Shown here in pieces: positions 60,884 to 64,000 of a DNA stretch of 64,000 bases (position 1 is the first letter of the stretch; each line of letters begins with the position of its first letter). Where the stretch lies: NCBI RefSeq assembly GCF_000243095.1, contig NZ_AHJE01000108.1:1-64000 (forward strand). Direction: 5' to 3'. The notes beneath the pieces were generated by a model. The model ran no database searches, was not told the DNA's origin, and worked only from the letters and a program-made list of their open reading frames with translations. The translations under genes were made by a program, and so were the position numbers. The stretch comes from Cupriavidus basilensis OR16 (GTDB lineage: Bacteria; Pseudomonadota; Gammaproteobacteria; Burkholderiales; Burkholderiaceae).

Positions 60884-61022
60884 GTCAGATCAGGTATCGA
60901 GTCAGCAGGCCGCGCGCGGGGCAAGCATGCACGGCGCCGGCGGCCTGTCTGATTTGAGTATAGCGAAAGCGCAGCAGACCGCATTTGCGCGCGCGCAACT
61001 CAAATGCAACGCAGCCGCGGCC

Positions 61023-62241
61023 TCAGGCCGGTGGCAGCTTGCGGGCCCGGCCGTGCGAGTAGTAGCCGGCCACTCCCATCGCCCCTGCCATCGACAGGAA
61101 GATCGGCAGCATGCCAAGCGCCGTGCCGACCACGCCAAAAGTCAGCGGCCACACCACCTGGCTGGTATTGAGCACGGCCGAGCGCAATCCCAGGGCCTCG
61201 CCGGCGCGCCCGGTGGGCGAAGCCATGTGCAGGATGTTCATGACGTTAGGCTGGGCACTGCCGAGCGCCAGGCCCAGCAGGAAGGCCAGGCAGCACATCA
61301 GCCAGAATTCGGCCGCGAAGGGGTAGAGCAGGTAGGCTACCGCCCCGACCAGCAGTGCAACCCGAATCACCTTCCACTCCGAGAGCCGGCGCGACACCAG
61401 TGGCATGGCCACGCGGATGGCGAAGGTGGCAATGGCGAAGGCGCCCAGCACCCAGCCGATCGACGATGGCGAGAGGCCAACCCGGGTGCCCTGGATGGGA
61501 ATGAGGAAAGCGTGCAAGTCCCAGGCCGCCGACAGGACCGCGCTGGCGATAAAGACCGCGCGCAGTTCCGGGTGGGCAAGCAAGCCCAATGTGGAGTCAC
61601 GGGTGCCATCCACGATCGTGCCGCGCGCGGCGCGCCCGCCACGCGCCGGCAGCCGCCCGCGTACGAAGTGCAGGCCGACCAGCCCGGCGGCCGCTACCGC
61701 CACCAGTACAAAAAAAGTCGGCCGCTACCGCCACCAGTACAAAAAAAGCCGGGCGGTAGCCCGCGTGCTCGATCACATAGCCCATCATCACCGGGCCCAG
61801 CGTGCCGGAGAATGAGAAGCCCAGCGCTTGCAGCGTGTAGTTGCGCAGCCGTGTGCTATCGGTGGAGATCTGCCCGATCAGCAACTGCATGGCGACCTGC
61901 ACCAGCATGAAGCCGACACCGATCAGCGCGCAGGAAAGATAGAGTGCCGCGATGCCGGGCCACACCGCCGGCAGCAGCGTGCCCGCGACCACCATCAGCG
62001 AGCCCGCGGTCATCGGCTTGCGTGGCCCGATCTCGTCGATGCGCTTGCCGGCATGGATTGCCAGCAGCATTGGCAGCAACGCATAGAGCGACATCAGGAT
62101 GCCGAGCGTGACGGTCGAGGCCTTGAGGGAGAGGGCGAACAGCGAGACCACAACCCGGCTGGCATTGAAGGCTACGTGGTTGCACACCGTTAGGGCGATC
62201 AGGCAACTGATCGGCGGGACGGTGGCATGTAGCGGCGTCAT
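61023..62241 (-). pseudogene. MFS transporter split by a 31-bp tandem duplication
   Basis: The first half starts MTPLHATVPPISCLIALTVC at 62241 and runs to YRPAFFVLVAVAA. The second half (AVAAAGLVGLHFVRGRLPAR to the stop at 61023) continues in another frame. Together they make about 395 residues with twelve membrane segments and the loop 2-3 motif GKRIDEIGPRKPM. The break is a 29-bp word present twice (61689-61717 and 61720-61748) with TC between, adding 31 bases. Removing one copy restores the frame exactly at VLVAVAAAGLVG. The substrate is unknown. Confidence 0.87.
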
Positions 62242-62534
62242 GCAGGGGCGGGGGCTGGAAGGGAAATCGGGAAAAACAAGTGCGGCCGAAACCGCACCCT
62301 GACAAGGACGCCAGCTTCGAAATACATCGGCGCCGGACATCCGCTTCATGCCACGTATTGGAAACTTCGTTGTAAATGGCCGTTTAATTATGCGTTCGAA
62401 TGTGGGCAATGCACAACGATACCTTGCGTTGCAATGCACCAAAGTGTTGCGAAATTGCGTCGACTGCGGATGGGGTGTCGCAAGGTGTCGCAAACAGCCA
62501 ACGCCCGGCTTGCAAGCGGGCGGCGCGCCGCCGT

Positions 62535-64000
62535 TCAGCCGCCCTGATAGAGCGCATTGCCTGGCGCTGGCCGATCGGATGCGGCGGGGCGCGACGGTGC
62601 CGCGGGCTTGACGGGTGCCGAAGCAGCGGACGCGGCTTGCGCGTCCGGCGCGGGGCCTGACGCCAGGTTGGTCTTGCCGGTCTTTGGCTCGCGGTAAGTC
62701 TGCCCCGGCGGCGGCGCGGTCGGGCGCGTGCGAATCTGCGCCAACAGCTTGCCGCACTGGCTGTCGGGTGCAGTCGAGAGATCGATCAGGGGCAGGACTG
62801 CCGTGGCCACCGGCGCTACCAGCGCGAGTGCTACCACGCCGCCGGCGCGCAAGGCCAGCACGCCAACGTCCGGGCTGACCGAAGGCTTCTTCAGTGTGCC
62901 GCCCACATAGAGCGGCGAGCGCAGCGAGAAGATGCGCAGGCCCTTGGAATCCGGCCGCACGGTGAGCGCAAGCCGCTCGCTGCCGAAGTCGATAGCGCCG
63001 CTGGTGTCGATCTCGGCGTCCTGCGTGTCGATGACGAAGGTGCGCGCGCGCGCCACGCCATTGGTGAAGCTGAAATCGCTGACACCGCAATGGACCTGCA
63101 CCGGCTTGTCGCCGAATAGCTTGGAGATCACCACGCTGCCCACGTTCAGGCCCATCGCCTCGAGCAGGAACTTGCTGATCGTGCCGTCTTCGACCAGCAG
63201 CTTGGCCTCGCCATTGGACGAGCCCAACAAGGCCGCCACCGAGTTGCCGGTGGCGCTGAGCTTGGCGCTGCCGTTGACTTCACCCACGCTGGCACGCATC
63301 GACTCGAACTTCGGGAGCAACTGCTTGAGCTGGAGGTGGCGCGCCTTCATGTCGATGGTGGCGGCGAGCGGCTCGCGCTTGCCGTTGAGCTGCAGCGACG
63401 ATATCAGGTTGCCGCCGGCCACGCCAAAATTGAGCGGGTCCAGCGTGAGCACGCCATCGTCGAGCTTGAGATGGGTGACGAGGTCGGTGATAGGCAGGTC
63501 GGCGGTGCGGATGATGCGCTTGCCGGTGAACTTCACGTCGGCGTCGATGCTGTCCCAGCGCTCCGTGCGGAACGGCGCCACCGGCAGCGCCTTGTCGGCG
63601 GGCTGGCGCACCGTGCTGTCGGACGCTGCCTGCCCGGGCTTGGCGTCCGCGCCGATCAGCGGGGCCAGGTCCTCGAAGCGCAGCTGCATCGATTCCAGTT
63701 CGCCCGACAGCAGGGCGCGTGGCTGGCGCTGCGTGTAGGTGAGCGAGCCGTTCAGGTCGCTGCCGCCGACGCGGCCGGAAAACTTGTCGTAGCGGTACAC
63801 GGACGCACCTTTACGCAAGGTGGCAACCAGCCGGCCGCGGGTCTCGTAGGGTGGCGTGCTTGGCAGCACGATGCCGGTCAGCGGGTACAGCTTGGCCATA
63901 CTGTCGCCCGACAGTTGCAGGTGCATGTCGAGCGCGCCCAGGTGGGCGGGGTTGGTCAGCGTGCCTTCCACCACCGCGCGGGTGTTGCCTACCCGCACAT
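62535..64000 (-). CDS. AsmA family protein, 3' part
   Basis: Only the last 488 codons or so are in the window; the gene enters from the right edge. The AsmA C-terminal pattern is clear: repeated beta-rich segments with LNGSLTYTQRQPRALLSGEL, TADLPITDLVTHLKLDDGVL TLDPLNFGVAGG, LPKFESMRASVGEVNGSAKLSATG, NGEAKLLVEDGTISKFLLEA, FVIDTQDAEIDTSGAIDFGSE. It ends in a low-complexity Pro/Ala tail. AsmA-like proteins bridge the periplasm in outer-membrane lipid traffic. A terminator-like GC inverted repeat (GCCCGGC/GCGGGC) lies just after the stop. Confidence 0.88.
   Translation of the reverse strand, partial: VRVGNTRAVVEGTLTNPAHLGALDMHLQLSGDSMAKLYPLTGIVLPSTPPYETRGRLVATLRKGASVYRYDKFSGRVGGSDLNGSLTYTQRQPRALLSGELESMQLRFEDLAPLIGADAKPGQAASDSTVRQPADKALPVAPFRTERWDSIDADVKFTGKRIIRTADLPITDLVTHLKLDDGVLTLDPLNFGVAGGNLISSLQLNGKREPLAATIDMKARHLQLKQLLPKFESMRASVGEVNGSAKLSATGNSVAALLGSSNGEAKLLVEDGTISKFLLEAMGLNVGSVVISKLFGDKPVQVHCGVSDFSFTNGVARARTFVIDTQDAEIDTSGAIDFGSERLALTVRPDSKGLRIFSLRSPLYVGGTLKKPSVSPDVGVLALRAGGVVALALVAPVATAVLPLIDLSTAPDSQCGKLLAQIRTRPTAPPPGQTYREPKTGKTNLASGPAPDAQAASAASAPVKPAAPSRPAASDRPAPGNALYQGG

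Overview
The window reads as chromosomal DNA of a high-GC betaproteobacterium of the Cupriavidus/Ralstonia group (Burkholderiaceae). The reasons are the intracellular PHB depolymerase paralogue at the left edge, acetoacetate/PHB-type carbon metabolism, the GC-rich codon use, and the tol-pal, rib, kyn and gcdH gene arrangements. There is no prophage, CRISPR array, insertion sequence or replication origin that I can see. One tRNA gene (tRNA-Lys, UUU) is present.

Layout. 1-8.7 kb: phaZ-like depolymerase (5' part only), a glutathione S-transferase, acetoacetyl-CoA synthetase, an MFS transporter, a fusion of the front of a second acetoacetyl-CoA synthetase to the back of a beta-keto acid cleavage enzyme, and a frameshifted ubiD. 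8.7-11.4 kb: a promoter-bearing leader or sRNA candidate, a damaged lytic transglycosylase and an internally deleted aminotransferase. 11.5-15.9 kb (minus strand): ribD-ribE-ribBX-ribH-nusB. 15.9-27.9 kb (minus strand): two consecutive minor-pilin operons with the same six-gene order pilV-pilW-pilX-pilY1-pilE-fimT. The second carries a short PilY1 and leads straight into the rib operon. 28-30 kb: nrdR and glyA. 30.3-35.9 kb: ybgC-tolQ-tolR-tolA-tolB-pal-cpoB, closed by a very strong hairpin. 36-38.1 kb: queC, a YeeE/YedE sulfur-transport-type permease, tRNA-Lys. 38.1-42.8 kb (minus strand): S9 peptidase, AI-2E/PerM permease and a YqjD/YqjE-like group. 43-49.3 kb: 1-Cys peroxiredoxin, gcdH with a divergent IclR regulator, the kynBUA operon with a divergent Lrp-type regulator. 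49.3-55.1 kb: a MarR/flavin reductase pair divergent from a NicX-like dioxygenase, alpha/beta hydrolase, acyl-CoA-dehydrogenase-like enzyme and CoA ligase. 55.1-64 kb: LysR divergent from an exported cyclase-family protein, msrA, DUF72, cfa, pdxH, an MFS transporter and an AsmA-family protein cut by the right edge.

Themes. Tryptophan breakdown (kynBUA), glutaryl-CoA oxidation (gcdH) and a likely dihydroxypyridine-type ring-cleavage cluster sit together with their regulators. Acetoacetate salvage genes sit beside a PHB depolymerase. The two tandem minor-pilin operons are the most striking biological structure.

Caution. At least a dozen lesions (small tandem duplications, single-base indels, internal deletions, out-of-frame fusions) hit otherwise well-conserved genes. 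The near-perfect tandem duplications and the mix of in-frame and out-of-frame deletions look more like assembly joins than natural decay, but the sequence alone cannot settle that. I mark the affected genes as pseudogenes and give the site of each lesion.
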